The notes below the pieces were generated by a model. That model did no database searches and was not told where the DNA came from. It worked only from the letters and a program-made list of their open reading frames with translations. Positions 16,029 through 26,132 of a DNA stretch of 26,230 bases are shown here, piece by piece. Numbering within the stretch: the stretch's first letter is position 1; every line of letters begins with the position of its first letter. Origin of the DNA: JBEIUO01 sp964549785 (GTDB lineage Bacteria > Planctomycetota > Phycisphaerae > Phycisphaerales > UBA1924); contig CAZJXA010000017.1 in NCBI GenBank assembly GCA_964549785.1, positions 1-26,230 on the forward strand. The letters are read 5' to 3'. The translations under genes and the position numbers were made by a program.

Positions 16029-16409
16029 TCAGAGCCACAACTGCACGATCATCTGCGGCTCTTTCAGTTTCCCCTGCCACTCGCCCACCGAGGTGGTCAC
16101 AAACTTCACCTCATATTGCGGGTGTGCATCCAGCCACTCATTGATCTGCTGGTCGAGATACCCAAGGCTGTCGTCGCCCAGTTTGCCATGAAAACTCTTG
16201 ACATGGATAGCGCCCGTTCCGGTTACGTTCGGCGTTCGCTTCCAATTCTCCTCGTGCTTGCGAGCGCCAAGCCCTTGAGAAAACGCCTGGATTTTCGGCG
16301 GCGGCGGCTCGGGCGGCAATCCGCCCATCGCCGGGCGTGGTTGGGCCGGTGCGCTCGACGCGCCGGTGACTGGAGACTCCGGAGACAACAGCAATGGCGA
16401 TGCGTTCAC
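16029..16409 (-). CDS. Small hypothetical protein, apparently planctomycete-specific
   Basis: A 126-residue protein starting at GTG 16409, fixed by a strong ribosome binding site. Residues 1-45 are Pro/Ser/Ala-rich and look disordered. The C-terminal ~65 residues form a compact conserved-looking domain (AIHVKSFHGKLGDDSLGYLD, then INEWLDAHPQYEVKFVTTSV, GEWQGKLKEPQMIVQLWL). From memory, short planctomycete proteins share this 'SFH.KL...L..LD.QINEWLD.HP.YEVKFVTT.VGEW.GK..EP..IV..W' pattern; I know no function for them. There is no signal peptide or membrane segment. It stands directly upstream of asnB (29-bp gap) and may share its message. Confidence 0.78.
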   Translation of the reverse strand: MNASPLLLSPESPVTGASSAPAQPRPAMGGLPPEPPPPKIQAFSQGLGARKHEENWKRTPNVTGTGAIHVKSFHGKLGDDSLGYLDQQINEWLDAHPQYEVKFVTTSVGEWQGKLKEPQMIVQLWL

Positions 16410-16710
16410 GACGACCTCCTTGCGATCAAATTTTCTGCGGATTGAACCCGACACCCCGGGCCCTGACCCACAGCATACCCGCCGCCGCCCCATCTGCCAA
16501 ACCACCCCGTCGCACCCCCCACAACGTGGACACCGTGTCGGTTCTCCTTGGGGCGGTGAGGATGGGCCGCCGAAGCGAAAGCATGCCCGCAGCCATGGAA
16601 AAATGGTGAAAATTGGCGGTCTCTGGCGGCGGTGTCCGCGGGAATGTTGGGAAGCCGGACGTGCCGGCTGGGTTTTCCACGTCGGCGTCTTGAAAAAGAG
16701 GAGTTTGACC
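16410..16710. other. Divergent intergenic region with a leader hairpin
   Basis: About 300 bases between the small hypothetical gene (minus) and the LEPLEER-dockerin gene (plus). It contains the AAGGAGG site for the minus gene. For the plus gene it holds an AGCCGG-ACGTG-CCGGCT hairpin (16653-16669, followed by GGGTTTT) and a GAGGAG-type ribosome binding site near 16698-16703. I see no confident promoter boxes. Open frames crossing it have no family resemblance. Confidence 0.45.
16415..16421 (-). promoter_or_regulatory. Strong Shine-Dalgarno AAGGAGG
   Basis: A perfect AAGGAGG on the minus strand lies 5 bases before the GTG at 16409. It decides the start of the small hypothetical gene over the much longer open frame that extends upstream to 16712. 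It stands out because most genes in this window lack a clear Shine-Dalgarno sequence. Confidence 0.8.
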
Positions 16711-18765
16711 ATGCTGTCCCGCGTCCGTCGATCGGTTCAAAGTCTGACAACCCCGGCGGGTACTTGCGACGCCGCTCCCGCTCACTTGGAGCCCCTCGAA
16801 GAGCGCTGCGTTTTGGCGGCGGTGGCGTGGACTGGCGCGGTGAATAGCTCCTGGGACACGCCGGGCAACTGGAGCACCGGGTCCGTGCCGGTGGCAGTGG
16901 ACGATGTGACGATCAACGTTGCGGCGAACCCGACGATCACCCTGGCGACTAACGTCGGGCGGGCGGTGCAGAGCCTGATCAGCGCTGAGAACCTCACACT
17001 CACCTCGGGCTCACTGAGTGTCGCGGGAAACGCGACGCTCTCTTCCATCGTTCAGTCGAGTGGCACCGCCGCATACAACGGCGTAACGAGCATTGCAACG
17101 GGGTCGGTATCGGGCGGCACGATGACGGGTACGGGGGCGGTCTCCATCGCGGGCGCGTTCGCGTGGTCTGGCGGGGGAATGACGGGCACAGGATCGACCG
17201 TGTTCGGCCCGGCGTCCACCGTCACGCTCACCGGCGTGGCCGATATCGCGCGCCCGTTGACATTTGCCGGGACGACGAACTGGACGGCGGGCAACCTGCC
17301 CTTCAGGACCGGTGGAAGCGTGGTGAACAGCGGGGCGTTCACGGTGGATTCCGCCGGCCTGCTCCAAGGGTTCGGCAACAGTACCGGGGCGTTCATATTC
17401 ACCAACATTGGCACATTCACGAAAGCCAACACGGGACAAGTGAGGTTCATTCTGTCGAGCGGCGGCCTTGCGTTCAATAACTCGGGCGCGGTAACGGTCG
17501 GTGGCGGCACGCTCGGTTTGGATCGCGGTGGCACGCATACCGGCGACTTCGCCCTCGCGGCGGGAACAACGCTCCGGATCGCGGAAACCCAGGCGTTCGC
17601 GGCGGGCGCGGACGTCACCGGCTCGGGAACGCTCCAAGTGAGCGGGGGTGCGGCGACGTTCGACGGATTCAGATTCATCCCGAACGTGATTCAGACCGGC
17701 GGAACCTCGACCGTTAACGGCGCCATAACCATCGGCGGGGGTGAGCTCTCCGCCGGCACTTGGGCGGGTCCCGGGGCCATCAACGTCACCGGGGTGTTCT
17801 CGTGGTCCGGGGGCGGCATGAGCGGCGCGGGCGAGACGACGTTTAGCGCTTCTTCGACCGTCGCGATCACCGGGACCTGGTCCGTCGGTCGCGTAGCGAC
17901 CTTCGGCGGAACGACCACTTGGACCGCGGGGAGCCTGATCATTTCGACGGGCGGCGGCGTCGTCAATACCGGAACCTTTACCGTCGATACCGCTGGTCTC
18001 CTGCAGGCATTCGGCGATGTAGCAGGCGCGTTCCAATTCACCAATTCCGGGACGTTTGTCAAATTGAACTCGGGGCAGGTCCAGTTCATCATCTCCAGCG
18101 GTGGTGTGGAGTTCAATAACACGGGGACGGTAACGGTCGGTGGCGGCACGCTCGGTTTGGATCGCGGTGGCACGCATACCGGCGACTTCGCCCTCGCGGC
18201 GGGCACGACATTTCGACTCGGAGGCGGTCACACGTTCGCGCAGGGTTCGGATATCACCGGTGCCGGGATTCTCACGGTCGACGACGGCCTCTTCGACTTC
18301 GGCGGCACCGCCAACGTCCAGTCGTTCACGATCACCAACGCTCAAACCCGGATGCACGTTTACGAAGCCACCACCTTCTCCGCCATCACCGCCGCCGGCA
18401 ACGGCGTCGTGGGCGGAACCTTTACGGCAATCTTCGACAACGGCTTTGACCCCTCCAACCCCACCATCTACCTCTGGGACGCCGACGTCATCACCGCCGC
18501 CGCGATCACCGGCTCCTTCTCTTCCTTCATCGTTCCCACCACCACTCAAGGCGTCGTCAAGGCCTTCGCGACGCCCACTTCCATCGTCCTCCTGCACGAC
18601 ATATTTGACTTCGACGGCAACGAGTCAATCGACTCCGACGACATCAGCGCCTTCTTCCTGCTGTGGGATCAGGGCGACAACCTCGCCGATATCAACGGCG
18701 ACGGAGCCGTCGACTCGAACGACATCATCGACTTCTTCGCGGGCTGGGACGCCGGCGGACGCTGA
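16711..18765 (+). CDS. Large secreted repeat protein with LEPLEER motif and dockerin-like C-terminus
   Basis: A 684-residue protein. The N-terminus is basic and carries HLEPLEERCVLAA (25-37), the motif seen near the start of many planctomycete surface or exported proteins. The body is rich in Gly, Thr, Ser and Val in beta-strand-like repeats. Two tandem copies of a ~213-residue unit can be aligned (FAWSGGGMTGTGSTVFGPAS and FSWSGGGMSGAGETTFSASS mark the two copies), and within them a 76-bp block is identical. The last 52 residues (633-684) hold two EF-hand-like loops (DFDGNESIDSDD and DINGDGAVDSND), matching the GC-type dockerin tail of Phycisphaerae proteins, which probably binds calcium and helps anchoring or sorting. 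The ATG at 16711 is supported by AGAGGAG 7 bases upstream. A structural or adhesive role is inferred. Confidence 0.85.
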   Translation: MLSRVRRSVQSLTTPAGTCDAAPAHLEPLEERCVLAAVAWTGAVNSSWDTPGNWSTGSVPVAVDDVTINVAANPTITLATNVGRAVQSLISAENLTLTSGSLSVAGNATLSSIVQSSGTAAYNGVTSIATGSVSGGTMTGTGAVSIAGAFAWSGGGMTGTGSTVFGPASTVTLTGVADIARPLTFAGTTNWTAGNLPFRTGGSVVNSGAFTVDSAGLLQGFGNSTGAFIFTNIGTFTKANTGQVRFILSSGGLAFNNSGAVTVGGGTLGLDRGGTHTGDFALAAGTTLRIAETQAFAAGADVTGSGTLQVSGGAATFDGFRFIPNVIQTGGTSTVNGAITIGGGELSAGTWAGPGAINVTGVFSWSGGGMSGAGETTFSASSTVAITGTWSVGRVATFGGTTTWTAGSLIISTGGGVVNTGTFTVDTAGLLQAFGDVAGAFQFTNSGTFVKLNSGQVQFIISSGGVEFNNTGTVTVGGGTLGLDRGGTHTGDFALAAGTTFRLGGGHTFAQGSDITGAGILTVDDGLFDFGGTANVQSFTITNAQTRMHVYEATTFSAITAAGNGVVGGTFTAIFDNGFDPSNPTIYLWDADVITAAAITGSFSSFIVPTTTQGVVKAFATPTSIVLLHDIFDFDGNESIDSDDISAFFLLWDQGDNLADINGDGAVDSNDIIDFFAGWDAGGR
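17489..17564 (+). repeat. 76-bp perfect repeat, copy 1 (inside LEPLEER-dockerin gene)
   Basis: Identical to 18128-18203, with an offset of 639 bp (213 codons), so the reading frame is kept. It encodes VTVGGGTLGLDRGGTHTGDF plus flanking residues (about residues 260-285). It is the best conserved part of a longer tandem duplication. Confidence 0.92.
18128..18203 (+). repeat. 76-bp perfect repeat, copy 2 (inside LEPLEER-dockerin gene)
   Basis: Second copy of 17489-17564, without a mismatch, while the surrounding duplicated sequence has diverged clearly at the DNA level. It covers about residues 473-498. Confidence 0.92.
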
Positions 18766-18821
18766 GTTAAGTTTCGGAATTGGAGTCAGCGGGCATCCAC
18801 CGGTGGCGCTGGCGGCTTGGA

Positions 18822-21338
18822 CTACCGTGCCGCCTCGGCCCGCCAGGCCACCGTTTTTTCGTGGTCGCGACCGTAGAGCGCTTGAGATCGCGCGGCGAGG
18901 TCGATGTACACCGTCTTCGCCGATTCGGGTTGGCCCCGCTCCCGCAGAAGCAGCCCGACGCATTCCAAAGCCCGTAGCGTGTCCGCATCGACACGCCCAC
19001 GGATGCGTTCGAAGCGCTCCAACGATTGTCCCGCCACCGCAAACGCCTCGTCCAGCTGGGCTGCGGCCCGCAGTTGCATGACCAGTTCGAGCGAGATCGC
19101 CGGCTCGCTCGCGGGCATCCAGTTCCGTACCGCCCGGCATACACCCAGTGACTGCCGCAACATCGCGATCGCCTCCTCCGTCCGGCCCAACTTGGACAGC
19201 ACGCTCGCAAGGTTGCGCCGCAACGACAGCGTTTCGGGGTGGTCGACTCCCAGCGAGGCCGACGCGATGGCGTCGGTTTCGCGGAGGTAGGCTTCGCTCT
19301 CCGACAACTTGCCGCGATTGGTGAGGCAATCTCGCGCGTAGGTGGAGCGACACCGCACGGTGGTGACGCTGCCGGGAGAGACGCGGTCAAAGACCGGGAT
19401 GGCGAGCGCGTACATCGCTTCGGCGTCGTCGAGCCGGCGAACCGAGCGGTACACCCCGGCGAGCTCGAATCGGGCAAACGCGGAATCAAAGTGATCCTCG
19501 CCCTTACGGCGGACCGTCGAGGCGGCGGCGTCGCGCGTCCATTCGAGTGCTTCTTCGGCGCGGCCCTGGCGCATCAACGCGTTGCCCAAGAGAATCATCG
19601 CCCCGTCGAGATCTCTTTGTCCGCCCTTGGCCGGACCATCGGGGTCGCGCGCGAGTGAAACCGCCCGGCGCAGCGTCTCCTCCGCCCGCTGGAGTTGATT
19701 CGCCTCGATCAGGGTGTTCCCTAGTGTGAATAGCCTGTTCCAGTAGGTTTCGCTCTGCTCCCCCGCCCGGCGCCGCTCATGCTCGACGAGCCATTCGGCG
19801 TGTCGAACCGACGCGGATGGCAAATTGAGGTTGTTGTACGTCTCCGCGAGGGTTGCTCGGATCTCGGCTTCGACCTGCGGGTTGCCAGCAAGCTCGCCGT
19901 TGTCGAGCCGGACGGACGCTGCGTCCAGCACGTCTGTGAGCGTCAGCTCATAACCCTCACTCGGATTGGGATTTTTGAGGTCGATGATGCCCTTCAGGAA
20001 CGCGCTCACGAGGGTCGCGTTGGCGGCCTCGGTTCGCGCGAGTGCGGCGTTCTCCGCCGACCGACCTTCGGCCTCCTGCGCGGCGCTCCGAGCGGCCAGG
20101 GATTGCACGCTGAGCCGCTCGAAACGGGCTGCTTCCAGCGATTCATACGCCGCGAAGACGCTGAGAGCGATGACCGTCGCGGCGCCGGCGGCGACCCAAC
20201 CCCGGTGCCTGCCGATGGTCGTGCGGAGCACATAGACCGCGGAATCTCGCCGGGCTTCGATCGGCTGACCGCCCAGAGACCTCCGGAGGTCGGCGGACAG
20301 TTCCGCCGCGCTGCCATACCTGCGGGGGGGGGTTTTCTCCATCGCGCGGGCCGTGATGGTGTCGATGTCCCCCCGAAGCTCGCGGTCGAGTGTTCCCAGT
20401 CGGGTGGGATGATCTTCCCGGATCCGCCGCGCGGCCTCGGGAAGGGCTGCTCCGTCGATGTGGTGCGGCAGGCGGCCCGCAAAGAGTTCGTACATGATGA
20501 CCCCGAGCGCGTACACGTCGGAGCGTGTGTCGGTGGCCTCGACATCGCCGCTCAACTGTTCCGGGCTCATGTACGCCAGCGTCCCGATGATGCGTCCGGA
20601 CTCGGTGTTCATCGAGACCTCCGGGCCGGCTTCCTTTCCCACCGCGATCACGCGGGCCACCCCAAAGTCAAGAACCTTCGGTCCGCTCTCCTCGACAAGG
20701 ATGTTTGCGGGCTTGAGGTCCCGGTGTATCACGCCGTGCTGGTGCGCATACTGGACGGCGTCGCCGATGGCGGCCATCAGCGTGAGCTTCTGGCGGTTCG
20801 TGAGCTTTCGTTCCCGTGCAAAAGCGGTGACGGGCAGCCCGCGGACCAGTTCCATTGCGAAGAACGGCTGGGTGATGCGGAACCCGCCCGGGGTCACGAA
20901 CTCCGAGACCGAAGCGCCGTAAATCGTGGCGATCCCGGGGTGCTTCAATCGTCCTAGGACTTGGATCTCGTGCTGGAAACGCCGCAAGGCTTCGCGCGAA
21001 AGCACACCTTGCCGCATTACCTTCAGAGCGACCGTGCGTTCCGGATTCGCCTGGCGAGCCTCGTAGACGATCGACATTCCGCCTTCGCCGATAACCCCGA
21101 CAATCTCGTACCCACCGATGCGGTGGGGCACGGGTTGCCCTTCGACTTCAGGGTCTGCGAAAATCGGGGTGTCGAGCGGGCCGCTTCCGTCGGCGGAGTC
21201 GATCATTTCCTGAATGAAGCGTCGCAATGAATCGTCGGGGCCGCATTCGTTGCAGACGAACGCCGCACGGTCGTCCGGCGGCAGGTCCATCGCACGTTGG
21301 AAAACATCTTCCGCGAGTCTGAGCTGGGTCGTGTCCAT
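18822..21338 (-). CDS. Transmembrane Ser/Thr protein kinase with TPR-like repeats
   Basis: An 838-residue Hanks-type kinase. Residues 1-60 are a helical N-terminal region. The kinase domain (~77-355) has the glycine loop GEGGMSIVYEA (84-94), ATP-anchoring K106 (VALKVM), catalytic HRDLKPANIL (D207), DFGVAR (D224), activation segment GTLAYMSPEQ and SDVYALGVIMYELF, so it should be active. One membrane helix follows (WVAAGAATVIALSVFAAY, 381-398). The remaining ~430 residues are helical, with TPR-like pairs (ETLRRAVSLARD, EEALEWTRDAA, EAIAMLRQSL), probably outside the cytoplasm for protein contacts. The gene starts 7 bp after the ECF sigma gene, which is a common arrangement in planctomycetes. It probably regulates that sigma factor or shares its signal. 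A run of nine C (coding strand) lies in the kinase domain. Confidence 0.93.
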   Translation of the reverse strand: MDTTQLRLAEDVFQRAMDLPPDDRAAFVCNECGPDDSLRRFIQEMIDSADGSGPLDTPIFADPEVEGQPVPHRIGGYEIVGVIGEGGMSIVYEARQANPERTVALKVMRQGVLSREALRRFQHEIQVLGRLKHPGIATIYGASVSEFVTPGGFRITQPFFAMELVRGLPVTAFARERKLTNRQKLTLMAAIGDAVQYAHQHGVIHRDLKPANILVEESGPKVLDFGVARVIAVGKEAGPEVSMNTESGRIIGTLAYMSPEQLSGDVEATDTRSDVYALGVIMYELFAGRLPHHIDGAALPEAARRIREDHPTRLGTLDRELRGDIDTITARAMEKTPPRRYGSAAELSADLRRSLGGQPIEARRDSAVYVLRTTIGRHRGWVAAGAATVIALSVFAAYESLEAARFERLSVQSLAARSAAQEAEGRSAENAALARTEAANATLVSAFLKGIIDLKNPNPSEGYELTLTDVLDAASVRLDNGELAGNPQVEAEIRATLAETYNNLNLPSASVRHAEWLVEHERRRAGEQSETYWNRLFTLGNTLIEANQLQRAEETLRRAVSLARDPDGPAKGGQRDLDGAMILLGNALMRQGRAEEALEWTRDAAASTVRRKGEDHFDSAFARFELAGVYRSVRRLDDAEAMYALAIPVFDRVSPGSVTTVRCRSTYARDCLTNRGKLSESEAYLRETDAIASASLGVDHPETLSLRRNLASVLSKLGRTEEAIAMLRQSLGVCRAVRNWMPASEPAISLELVMQLRAAAQLDEAFAVAGQSLERFERIRGRVDADTLRALECVGLLLRERGQPESAKTVYIDLAARSQALYGRDHEKTVAWRAEAAR

Positions 21339-21345
21339 GCAGGCG

Positions 21346-21927
21346 TTACTCGTCCGGGATCGCGTTCTTCAGCCGCGTGTGCAGAAAACTTCGGATAAAC
21401 CGCCATTCCCGGTTGATGGTCGGCGTCGAGACGCCCATCGCCAAGGCCGTCTCCTCAACCGTCAGCCCGGCGAAATACCGCAGCATGACGATCTGACCCT
21501 TGCGCGGGTCGGCCGCCTCAAGTTCCCGGATCGCCACGTCCAGCCCCAGAACATCCGTGACGGGAGCGACGATCTCCGGCTCCAAGTCGTCGTGAAACTC
21601 GCGACGTTCGCTTCCGCCGCCGTGCTTGATGGCCGCTTTGCGCCGTGCCTGATCCACCAGGATCTGCCGCATCGCGTTGGCCGCGGCACCAAAGAAGTGC
21701 GACCGACCGTTCCAATCGTCGGCCTCACGTCCCACGAGTTTCAGGTACACCTCGTGAACCAGCGCGGTCGCCTGCAACGTGCCTCCGTGAGCCCGCCCCA
21801 ACTGTGCGCGAGCCAGCGACCGCAACTCGTGATACACCAACGGCAGCAATTGATCGGCGGCCCGCGGGTCGCCCGCCGCCGCCTCCCGCATCAGTCGTGT
21901 CGCAGGGCCGGTGTTGGGCTCGGTCAT
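21346..21927 (-). CDS. ECF-type RNA polymerase sigma factor (planctomycete-expanded, TIGR02999-like)
   Basis: A 193-residue sigma-70 family protein from ATG 21927 (an in-frame TTG at 21954 would add nine residues). Region 2 is seen as LLPLVYHELRSLARAQLG and LQATALVHEVYLKLVG, then HFFGAAANAMRQILVDQARR; region 4 as IVMLRYFAGLTVEETALAMG and STPTINREWRFIRSFLHTRL. The WNGRSHFFGAAANAMRQILV stretch is the hallmark of the sigma group often paired with Ser/Thr kinases in planctomycetes. No anti-sigma factor is adjacent. The kinase gene follows after 7 bp, so both are probably one operon and the kinase may replace an anti-sigma factor. It is divergent from the secreted repeat protein gene. Confidence 0.93.
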   Translation of the reverse strand: MTEPNTGPATRLMREAAAGDPRAADQLLPLVYHELRSLARAQLGRAHGGTLQATALVHEVYLKLVGREADDWNGRSHFFGAAANAMRQILVDQARRKAAIKHGGGSERREFHDDLEPEIVAPVTDVLGLDVAIRELEAADPRKGQIVMLRYFAGLTVEETALAMGVSTPTINREWRFIRSFLHTRLKNAIPDE

Positions 21928-22045
21928 GGAGATTCGCCGTTGGGAAGCGTTCAAAACCCGACGATCGCACAGTGCGAACGATTTCGTGATAGGCGTTCGG
22001 GAGATTTCTCGTACTTTCAGTGTCGCCGTTGTTTCGGATGGTTTG

Positions 22046-22061
22046 CCGGGAGTGTTCCCGG
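22046..22061. promoter_or_regulatory. Short inverted repeat in the sigma/secreted-protein divergent region
   Basis: CCGGGA-GTGT-TCCCGG is a 6-bp perfect inverted repeat with a 4-bp spacer in the 195-bp region between the sigma gene and the secreted protein gene. It could be an operator or only a small hairpin; in this GC-rich DNA a chance occurrence is possible. Confidence 0.25.
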
Positions 22062-22122
22062 GTCGATTCTAACAGCGTTCGCCGCCCGAGCGGCACTGCT
22101 TCGAAAGTGAAGGATTATCCCG

Positions 22123-23454
22123 ATGAAATCGACCCGCCAATCCAGCCTGTCCGCCGCACTTTTGACCGCCCTCGCCGCGGCGACGCCCATGCTGACCTCC
22201 GCTTTGGCTTCGGCTCAGGCTCCTCAGCCGGTCGGCACTGGGATCACGTATCAAGGGAAACTTGAGCAGGCGGGGGCTCCGGCGAACGGGCTCTTCGACC
22301 TTGAGTTCAAACTCTACAACCACCCGGTGCTGGGTGGGGTGATCGCCACGAGCACCCAAACCGGGGTGAACGTGGTCGACGGTCTTTTCAGCCGCGAGAT
22401 CAATTTCGGATCAAGTTTCGATGGGGCGGCCCGATGGATCACGATCGGCGTCCGACCGAACGGCTCGGTGCAGGCGTTCACGCTCCTGAACGGTCGTCAG
22501 GAACTGACGCCCGCGCCCTACGCCGTGGGCGTGGCACTTCCGTATGTCGCGTCCTACGGCGCAACCGCGCCGCTCTTCCACCTGGTTCAGACGGGAACCG
22601 GTGACGGCATGCAGATTTCGGCGACGGGCGGCAACGCGCTCGAACTCACGACGACCGGCGGAACGGCCCTGAACGCCTCCATCTCCGGCCCCGGAACGGC
22701 TCTCTACGGTCAAACAACGGGCGGAAACTCGGTCTTTGGTTATAACCTCGGGCAGTCCGGCAACGCCGGACTGTTCCGCACTGAGAGCGTCGCCAACGAC
22801 AGCGCGACCGTCAGGGTCGAATCCAACGGCACGGGCGATGGCGTTCATGCGATAAGCCGGGCCGGGCACGCCGGGCTCTTTGAGAACACCAACGTTGCCA
22901 ATCTCGCGACGACGCTCCTGGTGAACAACGCTTCACCGAGCCTTGCGCTGTGGAGCAAGACCACCGGCTCGGGCGGGGCGGGTCGATTCGAGATTTCGAA
23001 CCAGAGCAATTCCTCGATCGCGCTCGAGGCCAAGACCAACGGCACCGGCCTCGCTGGCCGGTTCGTGGGCAACGTCGACGTGCAGGGCGAGTTGCACGCG
23101 ACCATCGGAACGGTGTTAAACCGCGCGACACCGGTGGCGTTTGGAACCTTTGGGAACAACGGACAGCTGGCGTCGTCGTCGGGGAACGTCACCGTCACCA
23201 ACGTCAACGGGGTGTGGCGGATATTCGTCGTCGGCGAGGGGGATCCGAGCCTCTGGACAGTCGTCGCGTCGGTTCAATATCCCAACGCGGGCTCGAACAA
23301 CGACGAGTTCTATGTTCTGCGGATCGGGGCGCCGGTCTCGGTGGCCGGCCAACCCGGGAATGGCGTCTTCTACTTGCGAGATTACTGCGTGGCAAACTGC
23401 GACGAATTTCAGACGACGCATTCACTGACGTTCATTGTCTACAAGGGCGTCTGA
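22123..23454 (+). CDS. Secreted tail-fibre-like repeat protein
   Basis: A 443-residue protein with a clear Sec signal peptide: a basic start, a hydrophobic core (AALLTALAAATPMLTSALAS) and likely cleavage after ALASA (residue 31). The mature part opens with ITYQGKLEQAGAPANGLFDL and EFKLY, a segment common at the start of secreted planctomycete proteins of unknown function. A central region has short repeats (GNAGLFRTESVANDSATV, GHAGLFENTNVANLATTLLV, GAGRFEISNQSNSSIALEAK, LAGRFVGNVDVQGEL) like those of phage tail fibres and trimeric beta-structured proteins. The C-terminal ~90 residues form a separate domain with a Cys pair (YCVANC). AAGG lies 9 bases before the ATG. It is divergent from the sigma-kinase operon, and a strong terminator follows. 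An exported structural or adhesive role is inferred. Confidence 0.82.
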   Translation: MKSTRQSSLSAALLTALAAATPMLTSALASAQAPQPVGTGITYQGKLEQAGAPANGLFDLEFKLYNHPVLGGVIATSTQTGVNVVDGLFSREINFGSSFDGAARWITIGVRPNGSVQAFTLLNGRQELTPAPYAVGVALPYVASYGATAPLFHLVQTGTGDGMQISATGGNALELTTTGGTALNASISGPGTALYGQTTGGNSVFGYNLGQSGNAGLFRTESVANDSATVRVESNGTGDGVHAISRAGHAGLFENTNVANLATTLLVNNASPSLALWSKTTGSGGAGRFEISNQSNSSIALEAKTNGTGLAGRFVGNVDVQGELHATIGTVLNRATPVAFGTFGNNGQLASSSGNVTVTNVNGVWRIFVVGEGDPSLWTVVASVQYPNAGSNNDEFYVLRIGAPVSVAGQPGNGVFYLRDYCVANCDEFQTTHSLTFIVYKGV

Positions 23455-23472
23455 ACCGCCGTCCGGATCGGG

Positions 23473-23509
23473 AAAAAAGGCCCCGGCGAACGCTCGCCGG
23501 GGCCTTTTT
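23473..23509. terminator. Strong bidirectional intrinsic terminator
   Basis: An 11-bp perfect GC-rich stem (GGCCCCGGCGA/TCGCCGGGGCC) with loop ACGC is flanked by A6 upstream and T5 downstream. It therefore works on both strands: it ends the secreted protein gene (stop at 23454) and can also end transcripts of the convergent subtilase gene (stop at 23624). Confidence 0.93.
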
Positions 23510-23623
23510 GCGAGTCGGCGGCCGTTGACGGTTCGGCCGCGGTTTGGGTGATGTCTCCCACACAAGGGAAGACGGATCGGACCCATCGCCGAGCCTTCAA
23601 CGGACAGGTGAGCGCCCGCCCAA

Positions 23624-25528
<1,905 letters not shown>

Positions 25529-25738
25529 GGGAGTGTTGTCTAAGGGATTCGGGCAAAATCGCAGGCGGAATCAGCGGCCCCGGGCACACGCCCAAAGGCA
25601 CAAAGTACTGGTGCTGGTTAGGGTATTCGTCCGCCGCACCCTGGGCGTTACGATGCCTCCGGCGTCCTGAGCCGTCAACCCTGCGAGCGCGGCGGGGTTG
25701 TGATATTCTGCGGGCGAAGGTTGATGTGGAGGTCCCGC
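25529..25738. other. Divergent intergenic region before the final small gene
   Basis: A stretch of 210 bases between the subtilase gene and the small hypothetical gene. It holds the GGAGG site at 25728-25732. No confident promoter boxes, hairpins or RNA genes are visible. Confidence 0.35.
25728..25732 (+). promoter_or_regulatory. Shine-Dalgarno GGAGG before GTG 25739
   Basis: GGAGG is spaced 6 bases from the GTG at 25739. It favours this start over the ATG at 25724, which lies upstream of the site, and is the best evidence that the small frame is translated. Confidence 0.55.
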
Positions 25739-26125
25739 GTGCCGCTGCTGATTGCCGTCATCATCGAGAATTGGCATCGACGCCTGAGGGCGTACCGGAC
25801 CTTTCTGAACACGTGCGATGACGAGCAAGGGGCGTTCGTTGTTCGCATGCGGGCTCGAATCCTGACGTTCCTGCTGACGCGATACGACGGCCTGGAACCA
25901 AAGGACGCCCAAGCCCCCGCCAAGCCACTGAACGCAGGGCTGTTCGCGTGGCGATTCGACGTTCGGCCGCCGGTGGAGGCTTCGGAGGATTTCCCGCCGC
26001 GGGGCGTGGAAGAGTTGCGCGAAGGACTGCGCGGAATTCAAGGGGCGGTTGAGACGGGGCGAAGCCGAAAAAAGGGCCGGTGGAAGTGGCGGGAGAGGGA
26101 GAGGGCGAGATCGCGAGTGGGATAA
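25739..26125 (+). CDS. Small hypothetical protein, basic
   Basis: A 128-residue frame from GTG 25739, supported by a well-spaced GGAGG. The N-terminal half (MPLLIAVIIENWHRRLRAYR, then VVRMRARILTFLLTRYDG) is helical, with hydrophobic and arginine residues alternating; the middle (LNAGLFAWRFDVRPPVEASE) may form strands; the C-terminus is very basic (RSRKKGRWKWRERERARSR). I do not recognise the family. It has no signal peptide. The opposite strand has a long open frame too, but its composition (many Pro, Arg and Ser) looks like an antisense shadow. Confidence 0.5.
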   Translation: MPLLIAVIIENWHRRLRAYRTFLNTCDDEQGAFVVRMRARILTFLLTRYDGLEPKDAQAPAKPLNAGLFAWRFDVRPPVEASEDFPPRGVEELREGLRGIQGAVETGRSRKKGRWKWRERERARSRVG

Positions 26126-26132
26126 CGGGGGG

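Noticed and set aside
17011..18597. Minus-strand frame of ~528 residues opposite the dockerin protein
   Set aside because: Its apparent repeats only mirror the duplication on the plus strand; Arg/Gly/Glu-rich shadow.
19779..20957. Plus-strand frame of ~390 residues opposite the kinase gene
   Set aside because: The kinase has all catalytic motifs; this frame has no recognisable family.
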